Shown here in pieces: positions 57,142-64,000 of a DNA stretch of 64,000 nucleotides (the first letter of the stretch is position 1; every line of letters starts with the position of its first letter). Location: assembly GCF_014646695.1 (NCBI RefSeq), contig NZ_BMNT01000009.1, forward strand, positions 82,634 through 146,633, given 5' to 3'. The notes below the pieces were generated by a model. That model searched no databases. It was not told the origin of the DNA and saw nothing but the letters and a program-made list of their open reading frames with translations. Made by a program: the position numbers and the translations under genes. This DNA is from Sphaerisporangium melleum (GTDB lineage Bacteria; Actinomycetota; Actinomycetes; Streptosporangiales; Streptosporangiaceae).

Positions 57142-57858
57142 ATGAACGCGGTCGTCGCCGGCATCACCTATCGCGCCGTGCTGGGACGCCGCCGGGTCCT
57201 GCTGCTGATCCTGCTCCCGCTCGTGCTGCTCGGCCTGGCCGTGCTGCTGCGCGCCGTGGGCAGCACCGACGAGCGCGCCGTGGTCACCCTCATGCAGGTC
57301 TACGCGATCGGCACCATGCTGCCGCTGCTCGGCCTGATCGCGGGCACCGGCACGATCGCCCCCGAGATCGACGACGGCACGATCATGCATCTGCTGTCCA
57401 AGCCGATCTCCCGCCCGGTGATCGCCGTCACCAAGTTCGCGGTGTCCGCCTCGCTGCTCGCGGTGTTCGCCGCCGTCCCGACGTTCGTCGCCGGCTACCT
57501 ACTCCTGCGTGGCGAGGCCGGCATCGCGGCCGGTTTCGCGCTGGGCGCGCTGATCGGCGGCATCGCCTACTCGGCGGTGTTCCTGCTGCTCGGCGTCATC
57601 ACGCGGCACGCGGTGACGATCGGCGTGGTCTACGCCGTCGTCTGGGAGAGCCTGGTCGGCGGCCTGGTGCCGGGGGCACGCAACTTCTCCATCCAGCAGT
57701 GGGCGCAGACCTTCGCGGGCCAGCTCACCTCCACCGACTTCTTCAAGCCCACGGTCACCATGGGCTTCGCCGTCCCCGCCGTCCTGATCGTCACCATCGG
57801 CGCCGTCGTCTGGGCCGGGCAGCGGCTGCGGGTGTTGTCCCTCACCGGCGACGAGTGA
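57142..57858 (+). CDS. ABC transporter permease (second)
   Basis: 238 residues, six membrane helices. It shows the ABC2-type pattern APEIDDGTIMHLLSKPISRPVIAVTKF between helices, typical of Bcr/Nos-type permeases. A 64-base gap separates it from the second ATPase. It closes the operon. Confidence 0.9.
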   Translation: MNAVVAGITYRAVLGRRRVLLLILLPLVLLGLAVLLRAVGSTDERAVVTLMQVYAIGTMLPLLGLIAGTGTIAPEIDDGTIMHLLSKPISRPVIAVTKFAVSASLLAVFAAVPTFVAGYLLLRGEAGIAAGFALGALIGGIAYSAVFLLLGVITRHAVTIGVVYAVVWESLVGGLVPGARNFSIQQWAQTFAGQLTSTDFFKPTVTMGFAVPAVLIVTIGAVVWAGQRLRVLSLTGDE

Positions 57859-57956
57859 TCGTGGCCGCGTAAGTTTCACGCAGCACGCCACGGCGACCTG
57901 CGCGGACCCCTCCCGGGTCCGCGCACCGCTACCGCGTCCCCGGCCGGAGGCCTACC

Positions 57957-59387
57957 GTGATCGCCGCTGGCATCCGTTCCCGGAGGCGCGTGATGATCTA
58001 CCGGTTGCTCTCCCGCCCGCTGCGCGTCCTGCTGGTGCTGGCCTGTGCCGTGGCACTCGTCGCCACCGGCGCCGCCCGGCGGGCGTACGCGGTGCCCGAC
58101 ACCTCCGGGCCGGTGACCGGCAACTCCACCTACTTCGACGCGCTCGGCGCGCCGTACGGCGGGTGCGGTCTGCCCCAGACGGAACTGGACAGCCGGCATT
58201 TCGTCGCGCTGAACGTCTACAACACCCCCGGCGACTACGCCTACTACCCGCGGCCCATCCCGCCGTCGCAGGCGGCGCGCATCGGCCTGTGGGACAACGG
58301 ACGCAACTGCGGGCGCTTCGTCCAGGTGACGGTCGGCGACTTCTGCACCGGAGTGAACGACGGGGCGGCCGGGCAGGCGTTCTGCCGGGGCGGCTCGTGG
58401 GTCTCGGACGCCTACAACGGCGCCACCCTCACCATGGTGGTCGCCGACAGCTGCGGGGACTCCAACGCGTGGTGCAGGGACGATCCCTACCACCTGGACC
58501 TGTCCAAGCACTCGCTCAACGAGTTCGTCAAGAACGGCTCCGCGGTGGGGAACCTGCTGCCGGACCACTTCAACAACCGGCGGATGACCTGGTCGTTCGT
58601 CCCCGCGCCCGACTACACCGGCGACATCCGCGTCGGGTTCCTGCAGGGGTCGCAGCGGTACTGGACGGCCATCGCGGTGTCGCACCTGGCCAACGGCATC
58701 CACGGGCTGGAGTACTTCGCGAACGGGACGTGGCAGCAGGCCGAGATGAACCGCGACATGGGGCAGTCGTTCCTCATCTCGCCGACCGCGCAGGCGGGGA
58801 CCGACTACCGCATCCGGGTGCGCGACATCACCGACCAACTGATCAACGGCGGGCGGGAGTACGCGTTCTCGCTGCCGGCCTCCTGCGGGAACCAGTGCTC
58901 GGCGGCCTACACGGCGGCCACCTACACCACCAGCGGCGGCTCGTCCTCCCCCACGCCCACCCCGAGTGCCACACCGACCCCATCGCCCACCCCGAGCCCG
59001 ACACCCACCCCCACCCCGACGCCGACTCCCACTCCCACTCCCACGCCTACCCCCACGCCGACGCCGAGCGGGCAGTGCCGGGTGGCGTACTCGGCCAACG
59101 ACTGGGGCGGCGGCTTCAGCGGAAACATCACCATCACCAACACCGGACCCGCCATCAACGCGTGGACGCTGCGGTTCGTCTACCCGACCACGCAGATCAA
59201 GGTGTCCCAAGGCTGGTCGGCGAACTGGTCGCAGAGCGGCACCACGGTCACCGCCACCAACGTGTCGTGGAACGGGTCACTGGCCACGGGCGCCTCCACC
59301 GGGATCGGATTCAACGGCACCTACACCGGCACCCTCGCCCGCCCCACGACCTTCACCCTCAACAACACCCCCTGCACGATCACCTGA
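57957..59387 (+). CDS. Secreted expansin-like protein with C-terminal CBM2
   Basis: 476 residues. A signal peptide ([24 protein letters not shown]) is followed by an expansin-like double-psi barrel: [54 protein letters not shown] with the conserved Asp. The D2 Ig-like domain comes next. A (PT)n linker of about 40 residues leads to a carbohydrate-binding module 2 ([34 protein letters not shown]) with its cellulose-binding Trp residues. It loosens plant cell walls without hydrolysis. GTG 57957 and ATG 57993 each have GGAGG 6 bases upstream; the second gives a shorter, more typical signal peptide. Confidence 0.9.
   Translation: MIAAGIRSRRRVMIYRLLSRPLRVLLVLACAVALVATGAARRAYAVPDTSGPVTGNSTYFDALGAPYGGCGLPQTELDSRHFVALNVYNTPGDYAYYPRPIPPSQAARIGLWDNGRNCGRFVQVTVGDFCTGVNDGAAGQAFCRGGSWVSDAYNGATLTMVVADSCGDSNAWCRDDPYHLDLSKHSLNEFVKNGSAVGNLLPDHFNNRRMTWSFVPAPDYTGDIRVGFLQGSQRYWTAIAVSHLANGIHGLEYFANGTWQQAEMNRDMGQSFLISPTAQAGTDYRIRVRDITDQLINGGREYAFSLPASCGNQCSAAYTAATYTTSGGSSSPTPTPSATPTPSPTPSPTPTPTPTPTPTPTPTPTPTPTPSGQCRVAYSANDWGGGFSGNITITNTGPAINAWTLRFVYPTTQIKVSQGWSANWSQSGTTVTATNVSWNGSLATGASTGIGFNGTYTGTLARPTTFTLNNTPCTIT
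58945..59063 (+). repeat. Pro-Thr linker microsatellite
   Basis: Degenerate CCCAC(T/C)CC/ACCCCGAC repeats encode about 40 residues of alternating Pro and Thr joining the expansin and CBM2 domains. Length is probably variable between strains. Confidence 0.8.
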
Positions 59388-59394
59388 GCATCGG

Positions 59395-62300
59395 TCAGGC
59401 GCGGACGAGGACGATCACTTCGTTGGCGGGGAGGCGGCCCTCGAAGCGTTCCTGCAGGCCGGCCAGCCCGGCCAGCGCCTCGGCCAGCAGTTCGGCCGCC
59501 TCCGCCCCCGCCACTGCCTCGGCCACCCCGACGACCGATAACGGGGCCATCTCCTCGTCGCGGCCACCGGCCCGTCCCGCTTTGGGGGACAACAGGGCCG
59601 CGGCGGCGAGCAGGCGCAGGCGCGCGTGGGCGAAGTCGAGCATGTCGTAGGGAGCGCCCGCCGAGAGCACCGGAGCGATCAGGTCGTCGGCTTCGAGGGC
59701 CAGGCGATGGGCTACGGCGAGGTCGTCGGTTCGCGACGCCGCGGGACGGTAATGGCCGACCGGCTTCTGGCGGACATCCGACGGCCACGGAACCTTCGGG
59801 GCGGGATGAAGCATGCGGATGGCCCTGCGCAGGGCGACGAGCGGATTGCCGCGATGGCGCAGTGTGAAGGACAGCCCACCGGTGAACTCGGTGAGAACGC
59901 GATCGAAGTCGGCGAGGGCATCTTCGTCACGGTCCCGGCTCACCGGCTTACGCCAAAGGGTGAGCAGAGTACGCAGTGCGATCATGGTCCCCTCGGACCG
60001 GTCGTCGTCGAGCACGAGGGCCAGACCGAGCGCCCGCCGCAGCTCCGTTCCGCCGCTGGGGACCTCCTCGTCCTCGTACGATGCCAGAAGCTGCGACAGG
60101 ACGGGACGCAGGTGGGCCAGCGGCTCCGCCGAGCCGGAGAGGCGGGCCAGGACTCCGGCAGGGCCGAACTCCAAGCCGATTCCGCTCGACATGGGGAGGA
60201 GCCGGTCGGCACCTCTACGGTCGGCGGCGGCACGGTTGACGGCGTGTGCCAGGCACGGCGCCAAAGCGCCCTCCCGTTCCAGCACCGCGTCCACCCGGCT
60301 CGATTCGAGGTGCCCGCTCATCTGCAGGTGTCGGCCGATCCGCCGAGGGAGGTCCAGCAGGTGCTGTGAGCCGGTGAAGTCCTCCACATCACCCAGGCGA
60401 ACAGCCGGCTTCAGGCTGGTGACCTGTGCCGGCCCGGAACGCGCCGCTCTCTCCTGGGCGAGGTACGCGGCGATACCACGGTCGGCGGCGAGGTTCAGGC
60501 CGAGGGCCCGGCCCAGCCGCATGACCTCGGCCAGGGCCATGGCACGCCGCGCACGGGAGGCTCTGTCGGTACGCGTCACCCGAGGCTGCAACCGGTCGAG
60601 GTTCAGGTACAGCGCCAGGGTGAGGACGAGGAGGAAATCGCCGCGGTCGTGGTCGGGCCATGTCTCCGCGGCGCGCCTCAGCGCCTCGGAGAAGACAGGC
60701 GCCTGTGCCAAGATCTCGGCGGACAGCTCCGCGCCCAGTACCAGCCGTATGTAGTCGCCGCACAGGGCCGCGTCGTACGCAGGGTGCTGCAGAAGGTGCT
60801 CGATCCGGGGCGCATACGGTGAGGGGACCCCGGCCGGCTGATGAAGGACGATATTGATGCCGCCGGAGCCGGGGGCCAGCACCACGGAAAGATCGAAGTC
60901 GCTCACCCAGACGGTGCGGCCGGTCAGGCCGGCGACCAGGTGGACCGCGGGGTCGGCGATCTCTTCCTGGGTCGGCAGGCGGTAGGCGGTCTCGCCGTCG
61001 GAGAGGGCGTTGAGCCAGGTGACGAAGCGTTCGGCGTGCCCGGCCAGGATGCCCACCGCCGCCTCGTCACCGGCGGCGGACGGGGCTTCGTCCTGGCCTG
61101 CGTACCAGGTGTGCCCGTCGATGCCGGTGTCGCGGAGGAACATGTCGTACAGGTCGCGGGACACCGGGCGGGCGCAGACGGCGGTGTTCTCGTCGAGCCA
61201 GATGACCTCGCGCAGCGTGCGCTCGGCCATGACCCCGGCGAGCAGCCGGCGGCGGCCGGGGTCCTCCTCGGCGTCGCCGGACGCCAGCAGTGCCTCCAGC
61301 CGTTCCCGGACGTCCGGGTCCACCTGGAGTGCCTGCTCCGCGCAGTCGAACGCCAGCGCCAGGGCCCGCACGGTGCCCGAGGCCATGCACGCCTCGATGA
61401 CCGGCGTCGCGTCGGCGTTGGCGGCCCACAGCAGTGTGGTCTCCCGCCACCAGGGGTCGTCCACGTGCCCGGGGAGCGGACCGGCGTCCTGCTGGCCGAT
61501 CTGTGCGGCGGCGAGGTACTCCTGCAGGGTGAGGTGGGCGAACGCGTACACGCCCTGCTCGCGTTCGACGAGCAACCCGCTCTTGCGGGCCTCCTCCAGG
61601 AACACCTCGGGCGCGACCCTGCCGGGGACCTGGCGCAAAGCCCGCCTGATCGCTTTGGCCGCCTCTGCGGCGGGCAGGTCGCGTACCTTGGCGCGCATCA
61701 TGGCCAGCGCCAGGTGCCGGACGACACGTTCCTTCTGTGGGCCGAGCAGGCCGGTGGCGTCGGCGAGGTTGCGGGCCTCCTGGCGGCGGTGCAGCAGTAC
61801 GTCGCACATCTCGGCGTACAACGCGGCCCGGCTGCCGGGGAGCCGGCCGCGGTAACGGTGCACGTTGGCGATCATGGTGAGCAGCAGTGGGTTGGCCGCC
61901 AGGTCGTACAGCCCGGGCGTGGCCCGCAGCCGGGCGAGCAGGTCGTCGGCCTTCTCCTCGGCGATCTTCCTGATCCCCGGGCCGGTCGCGTCGGCGGCGC
62001 GGCACTCGATGGCGTAGTACCAGCCGTGCAGGTAGCGCGAGATCTGCTCGTGGGTGAACCGCCGCACCTGCAGCACCTCTGCGTTGGGCAGCGGGTTGGA
62101 CAGGTAACCGTGCGGCCGGGAGGTGAGAACGTACTGGTTGCCCGGATGACGGGCGATCTGCCGGCCGATCCAGGCCACCACGCGGGCGCGGTCGCCCTCG
62201 TCGGCGACCTCGTCCAGCCCGTCCAGCAGGACGACGCAGCCACCGCGGTCCAGCCGCCGCTCCAGCCAGGCGGCGGACACCCGCCCGTCCAGCCAGCTCG

Positions 62301-62940
62301 CCGAGACGGCCACCGCGGCCAGCCCCGGCGGCTCGCCGACCAGCAGCGCGGCGGCGTGGTCGCGCAGGTACAGCAGGACGGGCAGTGGCCGGCGCCGGAG
62401 CCACCGGCGTCCGCACAGGTCGAGGGTGGTGTTGCGGACCAGCGTCGTCTTGCCCGACCCCGGGCCGCCGATGACCGCCAGCACCCGGCCACGATCGTCA
62501 CCGCCGAGGAACGACTCCAGCGTCCGGCGCTCGCCCGGCACCGCGGCGGCCCGCACCGCGCCGACGTACGGCTCCCGCGCGGTGGCGTGCGACGGCCGGG
62601 GCACCAGGCTGACGTCGACGTAGACCTGTCGCATGCGCAGCACGTACTCGCTCTGCGTGGCGATGCCGAGGGTCTCCATGTACCCGACGCTCGCCCGCAA
62701 CTGCCGCAGGTAGAGCCCGAGGCCGCCGTGCGGCGGCCGGTGCACCGGGCCGGGAGGCGCGGGTGGCTGCTCGGTGAGCAGCTCTCTGGACAGGTCCGCG
62801 AGCAGGGCCACGGCGAGCGCGGCGTACGCCCAGTTCCAGCTCAGCTCGCCGTCATCGAGCACCTGGTTCGTGGCGACCCCGGCGGCGACCAGGCCGGTCG
62901 CGCCGGCCAGCACCCGCAGGAGGACTTTGAGGCCTCTCAC
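59395..62940 (-). CDS. Membrane NACHT NTPase with SUMF1/FGE-like domain
   Basis: About 1,181 residues. Two N-terminal membrane helices (residues 5-50), then a NACHT domain: Walker A VIGGPGSGKTTLVRNT near 155-165, Walker B CVVLLDGLDEVAD near 234-246, the sensor YVLTSRPHGYL and the winged-helix part FAHLTLQEYLAA. Residues about 588-660 (PVSRDLYDMFLRDTG...FVTWLNALSDGETAYRLPTQEE) resemble the formylglycine-generating enzyme fold, a common C-terminal module of bacterial conflict proteins. A 500-residue helical C-terminus follows. GTG 62940 follows GGAGGGG; the frame to 63048 is an overrun. NACHT proteins act in phage defence or signalling. Confidence 0.8.
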   Translation of the reverse strand: MRGLKVLLRVLAGATGLVAAGVATNQVLDDGELSWNWAYAALAVALLADLSRELLTEQPPAPPGPVHRPPHGGLGLYLRQLRASVGYMETLGIATQSEYVLRMRQVYVDVSLVPRPSHATAREPYVGAVRAAAVPGERRTLESFLGGDDRGRVLAVIGGPGSGKTTLVRNTTLDLCGRRWLRRRPLPVLLYLRDHAAALLVGEPPGLAAVAVSASWLDGRVSAAWLERRLDRGGCVVLLDGLDEVADEGDRARVVAWIGRQIARHPGNQYVLTSRPHGYLSNPLPNAEVLQVRRFTHEQISRYLHGWYYAIECRAADATGPGIRKIAEEKADDLLARLRATPGLYDLAANPLLLTMIANVHRYRGRLPGSRAALYAEMCDVLLHRRQEARNLADATGLLGPQKERVVRHLALAMMRAKVRDLPAAEAAKAIRRALRQVPGRVAPEVFLEEARKSGLLVEREQGVYAFAHLTLQEYLAAAQIGQQDAGPLPGHVDDPWWRETTLLWAANADATPVIEACMASGTVRALALAFDCAEQALQVDPDVRERLEALLASGDAEEDPGRRRLLAGVMAERTLREVIWLDENTAVCARPVSRDLYDMFLRDTGIDGHTWYAGQDEAPSAAGDEAAVGILAGHAERFVTWLNALSDGETAYRLPTQEEIADPAVHLVAGLTGRTVWVSDFDLSVVLAPGSGGINIVLHQPAGVPSPYAPRIEHLLQHPAYDAALCGDYIRLVLGAELSAEILAQAPVFSEALRRAAETWPDHDRGDFLLVLTLALYLNLDRLQPRVTRTDRASRARRAMALAEVMRLGRALGLNLAADRGIAAYLAQERAARSGPAQVTSLKPAVRLGDVEDFTGSQHLLDLPRRIGRHLQMSGHLESSRVDAVLEREGALAPCLAHAVNRAAADRRGADRLLPMSSGIGLEFGPAGVLARLSGSAEPLAHLRPVLSQLLASYEDEEVPSGGTELRRALGLALVLDDDRSEGTMIALRTLLTLWRKPVSRDRDEDALADFDRVLTEFTGGLSFTLRHRGNPLVALRRAIRMLHPAPKVPWPSDVRQKPVGHYRPAASRTDDLAVAHRLALEADDLIAPVLSAGAPYDMLDFAHARLRLLAAAALLSPKAGRAGGRDEEMAPLSVVGVAEAVAGAEAAELLAEALAGLAGLQERFEGRLPANEVIVLVRA

Positions 62941-63164
62941 CCATCCCCTCCCGGCGTCTTCGGAACACCTCTGAGGGCACGCGCCGCGACTGCGGCCGGA
63001 ACGTGCCCGTCGTCTCCACTGAACCCGGCCGAGGAGCGCGGCGGACATCCTTTGTCCGATCCGATACCGACAAGTCGTACGACAGCCGCCGTGTGCGCGT
63101 TCGCGGACGTCGCCCGTGCGACGGCGAGAGGGCGTTCACGGATCCTCCGGAGGTCGTTCGCGGC

Positions 63165-63590
63165 TCAGCGGCGGAACATGAGACGGACGCAGACGCCGAT
63201 GGCGACGCACCCCACCGAGAAGACCAGCAGCAGGGCCGAGACCGTGAAACCGACCGCCCACAGACCCGAGTCGCCGTCCGGCCGCGGGTTCATCCCCTGC
63301 CAGAGCGCCAGCAGCGGCTGAGGGAGGGAGAAGGGAACCAGGAGGGCCAGGGCGGTGCGGACGGGCACCGCCGCGCCGAGGATCACTCCGGCCAGCAGGA
63401 CCGCCGCGCACGTCCATGGGTAGAGCAGCGAGCGGAAGAAGTCGCCGTCGGTGCCGGTGGCCGCGAGCATCCAGGTCACGAGCACGCCGCAGGCGAGAGA
63501 AATGACCACCGTCAACCGCCGCCCGCGTCCTCGCCCCACGACGAGCAACCCTAGTTCACCTCCGGAGCGGAAAACGATTGGAGTCTCCAC
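63165..63590 (-). CDS. Small integral membrane protein
   Basis: 141 residues with four likely membrane helices (LTVVISLACGVLVTWMLAAT, WTCAAVLLAGVILGAAV, TALALLVPFSLPQPLLALW, LWAVGFTVSALLLVFSVGCVAIGVCV). No family recognised. It reads in the same direction as the NACHT gene and 224 bases upstream of it, so the two may be linked. Confidence 0.6.
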   Translation of the reverse strand: METPIVFRSGGELGLLVVGRGRGRRLTVVISLACGVLVTWMLAATGTDGDFFRSLLYPWTCAAVLLAGVILGAAVPVRTALALLVPFSLPQPLLALWQGMNPRPDGDSGLWAVGFTVSALLLVFSVGCVAIGVCVRLMFRR

Positions 63591-63670
63591 CTACTGGAGG
63601 GTGAAGTCTTGTCTCTTGTCAGGATCCCGCACAGCGGTCCATCCACGAGATGACTGAGGAGACCACAATC

Positions 63671-64000
63671 ATGAGTGATCTGACGGAGCCGTCGGCACAG
63701 GAGCGGCAGCGCGTGATCGACGAGTTCGTCGACCAGGCGTTCGCGGGCGTCGACGCCGACGCGCCCGGGGCGGGCATCGCCCAGATGATGCGGCAACTGC
63801 CCGCCGATCTGCCGGACCGGCCGGAGGCGGAGCTGCGCGAGGCGTGGGCCGAGCTGACCGGCCTGATCTCCGACGAGGGGTTCCGGCGGCGGGTGCGGCA
63901 GATGGCCGTGGCCGGCGCCCAGGGCGGCGGGCAGGACCAGGAGTTCGACTCGGGGCGGGTGCTGGAGCACGCCGGCGCCGCCGTGGCGGCGGGCGTCGCC
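63671..64000 (+). CDS. Hypothetical protein, cut by the window end
   Basis: At least 110 residues; the 3' end is outside. MSDLTEPSAQERQRVIDEFVDQAFAGVDADAPG, then LPDRPEAELREAWAELTGLISDEGFRRRVRQMAV resembles the C-terminal helical domain of some MerR-type actinobacterial regulators, but no helix-turn-helix is seen in the visible part. GAGGAG precedes the ATG by 9 bases. It is divergent from the small membrane protein. Confidence 0.65.
   Translation, partial: MSDLTEPSAQERQRVIDEFVDQAFAGVDADAPGAGIAQMMRQLPADLPDRPEAELREAWAELTGLISDEGFRRRVRQMAVAGAQGGGQDQEFDSGRVLEHAGAAVAAGVA

Noticed and set aside
57120..57872. Alternative 250-codon frame over the last ABC permease
   Set aside because: Arg/His-rich shadow frame; the hydrophobic, six-helix frame at 57142-57858 is the gene.

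Overview
The window comes from a very GC-rich actinomycete chromosome. GTG and TTG starts are common, genes overlap in TGA/ATG fashion, and the set includes ECF sigma factors, DUF397, GuaB3, DUF5319, a class F sortase and a CIRCE-controlled groESL whose GroEL ends in a Gly-His tail. The block groES-groEL, SigD/ShbA-type sigma, short RsdA-like ORF, DUF5319, guaB, guaB3 follows the Mycobacterium tuberculosis order groES-groEL1-sigD-rsdA-Rv3412-guaB2-guaB3. Gene content suggests the Streptosporangiales (Streptosporangium/Nonomuraea-like); this is an inference and the genus cannot be fixed from the sequence.

Region 1 (1-11,300) is accessory. It holds an imine-reductase-like oxidoreductase, an MFS exporter broken by a one-base frameshift, and a minus-strand block with a TPR regulator, a small ORF, an SMC/OLD-like AAA ATPase and a TOPRIM (DUF4276-like) partner cut by an in-frame amber codon. 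That block looks like a decayed or switched-off ATPase-nuclease phage-defence locus. A divergent anti-sigma-like ATP-binding protein, three tandem copies of a palindromic repeat (a fourth copy lies 3.5 kb away), a CoxG-like membrane-anchored protein and an ECF sigma operon follow.

Region 2 (11,300-21,000) serves the cell surface: a Tat-exported PhoD phosphatase, a GT2/CDP-glycerol glycerophosphotransferase fusion, a GT4 glycosyltransferase, a sulfotransferase, a CDP-alcohol phosphatidyltransferase with a very long disordered insert, and a polysaccharide deacetylase. Region 3 (21,000-33,000) has a DUF397 protein, a DUF2157/GDYXXLXY pair, guaA, a beta-propeller lipoprotein, glpD, and a DeoR-regulated amino-sugar unit (SIS isomerase, nagA).

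Region 4 (33,000-44,000) is the conserved GMP-synthesis, sigma and chaperonin block, followed by a THUMP-like methyltransferase and a long coiled-coil protein. Region 5 (43,300-53,200) is a mostly minus-strand housekeeping run: tsaD, rimI, tsaB, a sortase F pair, tsaE, an alpha/beta hydrolase, alr, nnr and acpS, then coaA in the opposite direction. Region 6 (53,200-64,000) has a DUF389 membrane protein, a four-gene ABC transporter operon, an expansin-CBM2 protein and a 1,181-residue membrane NACHT NTPase with a SUMF1/FGE-like domain, a plausible conflict-system protein.

The strongest leads are the amber-interrupted ATPase-TOPRIM locus, the minimal RsdA-like anti-sigma ORF overlapping DUF5319, matched DnaA-box-like pairs with the same 31-bp spacing upstream of both guaA and guaB, the NACHT-FGE protein, and the dispersed palindromic repeat family. 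I saw no tRNA, rRNA, CRISPR array or intact insertion sequence.
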